Part shown: positions 7,131 to 8,552 of the stretch, in pieces | How the letters are laid out: each line of letters starts with the position of its first letter | Position numbering within the stretch: the stretch's first letter is position 1 | Source: Bacteroidales bacterium | GTDB lineage: Bacteria; Bacteroidota; Bacteroidia; Bacteroidales; UBA3824 | Direction: 5' to 3' | Length of the DNA: 8,552 nt | Assembly (NCBI GenBank): GCA_017645985.1 | Contig: JAGCNK010000080.1 | Span: forward strand, 1-8,552 | Notes under the pieces: model-generated | Seen by the model: the letters and a program-made list of their open reading frames with translations, nothing else | What the model was told of the DNA's origin: nothing | The model's database searches: none | Position numbers and translations under genes: made by a program

Positions 7131-8309
7131 ATGGTAAAATTCTTAGCAGCTATAGTGTTGTGTCTGGCAACGGTTCAGCCGCTGTGGGCGCAACCCGATA
7201 CCAACGATTTAAAAATCAGTATCCTCACTTGTGGCGATGGCGAGCAGATGTACGCTTCGTTTGGTCATTGCGCCTTCAGGGTAAGGAGTCAGAGCCGGCA
7301 TTACGACCGTGTGTACAACTATGGAATGTTCAACTACCGTCAGAAGTCGTTCTACCTGAAGTTCGCCCGTGGTTTTCTTGACTACCATGTGGGCGTGTCT
7401 GATTTTCCACGATTCTGCATTGAGTATGTGCGCGACGGACGTGAGATTCGCGAGCAGATGCTCAACCTCGACAATGCCCAGCGTCAGGCTCTCTTCGATT
7501 ATTTGGAATGGAACAGCCTTGAAGAAAACCGCTACTACCGATACAATTTTCTCGAAGACAACTGCGCCACCCGCATCCGCGACATCATTGAGCGTGCCTG
7601 CGGAACCGACGTAAAACTTGCCGACATTCAGTACAACGAGAGTTTCCGCGATATGATTCACTCGCATCTTACCGAGATGCCGTGGTTCAGGTTTAGCGTG
7701 GATCTGCTTATGGGTCTGCCAGTTGACCGCAAGGCCGACAGCCGTACCGCGATGTTTCTGCCCGAGCACGTGTTCAACACCCTTTCGCAGAGCCGTATCA
7801 CCCACAATGGTGCCGACGAGCCTTTGGTGGTTGATAGCGCAGTGCTGCTGCCTGCCAATCCCGACGCCGACAAGACAGATTTTTTCACAATCTTTTCGCC
7901 GTCGCTGCTCTTTTGGCTGATATTCGCAGTGCTGGCTCTGGTTACATATTACGAGGCCACTCACAACAAGTACCACGCATGGATCGACCGTGTGCTGCTC
8001 ATAGTGGTGGGCTTGTTTGGATTCCTCTTTCTGCTTATGTGGACCTGTACCGAGCATACCGTTACAGCCGGCAATCTTAATCTGCTGTGGGCGTGGCCTT
8101 TGCATCTGATAGCCGCCTTTGCCGTAAAACGCCGCACACAGTTTTGGTTCAGATATTTTGCCATAGCAGCAGTGTTTACCACCGCCGTGCTTGTGCTGTC
8201 GCCGTTGATTCCGCAGCAGTACGATGTGGGCGACTATCCTCTTATGTGCATCCTCATTTTGCGCATGTCGTTTATCGCCAGGATAAACAAAGCACAGTTA
8301 CGTAATTAA
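7131..8309 (+). CDS. DUF4105 (Lnb N-terminal periplasmic domain) membrane protein
   Basis: 392 residues. Residues 1-20 look like a signal peptide ending LWA, followed by Gln. The exported part (about 28-190) matches the DUF4105 / Lnb N-terminal periplasmic family, known for a conserved histidine and an N-C-T motif. Here these appear as F-G-H-C-A-F-R (His46) and D-N-C-A-T-R-I-R-D (Asn144, Cys145), with Ala in place of the usual Thr. The Cys/His pair suggests a papain-like or NlpC/P60-like hydrolase or acyltransferase fold; that is inference, since the family is largely uncharacterised. The C-terminal part has about five hydrophobic helices (about 257-274, 287-305, 317-333, 342-360 and 367-382), including the motif N-L-L-W-A-W-P-L-H-L. 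The protein would sit in the inner membrane with its domain in the periplasm. An unrecognised exported protein follows after 27 bases, probably co-transcribed. Confidence 0.9.
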   Translation: MVKFLAAIVLCLATVQPLWAQPDTNDLKISILTCGDGEQMYASFGHCAFRVRSQSRHYDRVYNYGMFNYRQKSFYLKFARGFLDYHVGVSDFPRFCIEYVRDGREIREQMLNLDNAQRQALFDYLEWNSLEENRYYRYNFLEDNCATRIRDIIERACGTDVKLADIQYNESFRDMIHSHLTEMPWFRFSVDLLMGLPVDRKADSRTAMFLPEHVFNTLSQSRITHNGADEPLVVDSAVLLPANPDADKTDFFTIFSPSLLFWLIFAVLALVTYYEATHNKYHAWIDRVLLIVVGLFGFLFLLMWTCTEHTVTAGNLNLLWAWPLHLIAAFAVKRRTQFWFRYFAIAAVFTTAVLVLSPLIPQQYDVGDYPLMCILILRMSFIARINKAQLRN

Positions 8310-8336
8310 TCACACCTTTTATATATAACAACAAAT

Positions 8337-8552
8337 ATGAAGATTCTAACTATTGTACTGAGTGCCGCCATAGTTGCCTCCTCGCTTCCGAGCATGGGGC
8401 AGAGCACTGTTGCCGCCGCACACGAATACAACAAGAGTGTGAAATTTGATTTTAATTCTGAGTGGCATTATCTCTCTACCGACCTCTATCTTTTTAATGC
8501 CCACAGTTTTTCAAACTTGCTTTTGGAGTTGTATCCGCCTTCTAAAAAGAAG
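8337..8552 (+). CDS. Exported protein of unknown function, 3' end outside window
   Basis: The ATG at 8337 opens a frame that stays open for 72 codons to the right edge. Residues 1-21 look like a signal peptide (MKILTIVLSA..., a hydrophobic core, then SMG before Gln-Ser), so the protein is probably exported to the periplasm or outer membrane. The rest visible is soluble-looking (EYNKSVKFDF, SEWHYLSTDL, then LLLELYPPS) and matches no family I recognise. The gap to the DUF4105 stop is 27 bases, with the A/T-rich leader TATATAACAACAAAT and no terminator, so an operon is likely. Codon use resembles that of the upstream gene. Confidence 0.75.
   Translation, partial: MKILTIVLSAAIVASSLPSMGQSTVAAAHEYNKSVKFDFNSEWHYLSTDLYLFNAHSFSNLLLELYPPSKKK

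Noticed and set aside
6970..7131. 54-codon N-terminal extension of the complete surface protein starting at a TTG
   Set aside because: The extension is Lys/Ile/Phe-rich read-through of the A/T-rich promoter region; the signal peptide at 6969 matches that of the paralogue exactly in position and style.
7209..8105. 298-codon open frame on the minus strand opposite the DUF4105 gene
   Set aside because: It lies wholly inside a well-supported gene on the other strand, has no recognisable domain or signal peptide, and its composition (rich in His, Val and Gln) is that of an antisense shadow.
1..8552. Search for a defence system, mobile element, integrase, tRNA, rRNA or riboswitch
   Set aside because: Nothing in the coding or intergenic sequence supports any of these; the window is accounted for by two surface-protein genes, a DUF4105 gene, a partial exported protein and short intergenic gaps.

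Overview
The window looks like chromosome from a Bacteroidales bacterium (Prevotellaceae, Muribaculaceae or a relative; the genus cannot be fixed from this sequence). The reasons are two large exported BspA-like (DUF285) leucine-rich-repeat surface proteins, a DUF4105 membrane protein of the kind common in Bacteroidetes, A/T-rich leaders with no Shine-Dalgarno sequence, and a good match to the Bacteroidetes -7 promoter element (TAnnTTTG) at 7099-7106.

Layout. Bases 1-2500 (minus strand) hold the first 833 codons of a BspA-like surface protein whose 3' end lies beyond the left edge. Bases 2501-2673 are an intergenic gap with a strong intrinsic terminator. Bases 2674-6969 (minus strand) hold a complete 1431-residue paralogue. 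Both proteins share almost the same signal peptide and the same order of domains: two copies of a DUF285 module, an InlB B-repeat-like (Listeria-Bacteroides repeat) domain, a Y-T-G beta-sandwich domain, then MBG-type (YDG) beta domains. The complete protein continues with a second Y-T-G domain, a further InlB-like domain, five tandem ~60-residue repeats, and a short C-terminal domain that resembles a type IX secretion (Por) sorting tail.

Bases 6970-7130 are a divergent A/T-rich promoter region. On the plus strand, 7131-8309 encodes a DUF4105 (Lnb N-terminal periplasmic domain) protein with a periplasmic domain followed by about five membrane helices. It is followed 27 bases later by the first 72 codons of an unrecognised exported protein (8337 to the right edge), probably in the same operon.

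The two minus-strand genes form a tandem family of large, probably surface-displayed adhesin-like proteins that arose by gene duplication plus internal module duplication. The plus-strand pair is a separate envelope-related transcription unit. I see no tRNA, rRNA, CRISPR array, insertion sequence or defence system. The most notable content is the modular repeat architecture of the two BspA-like proteins.
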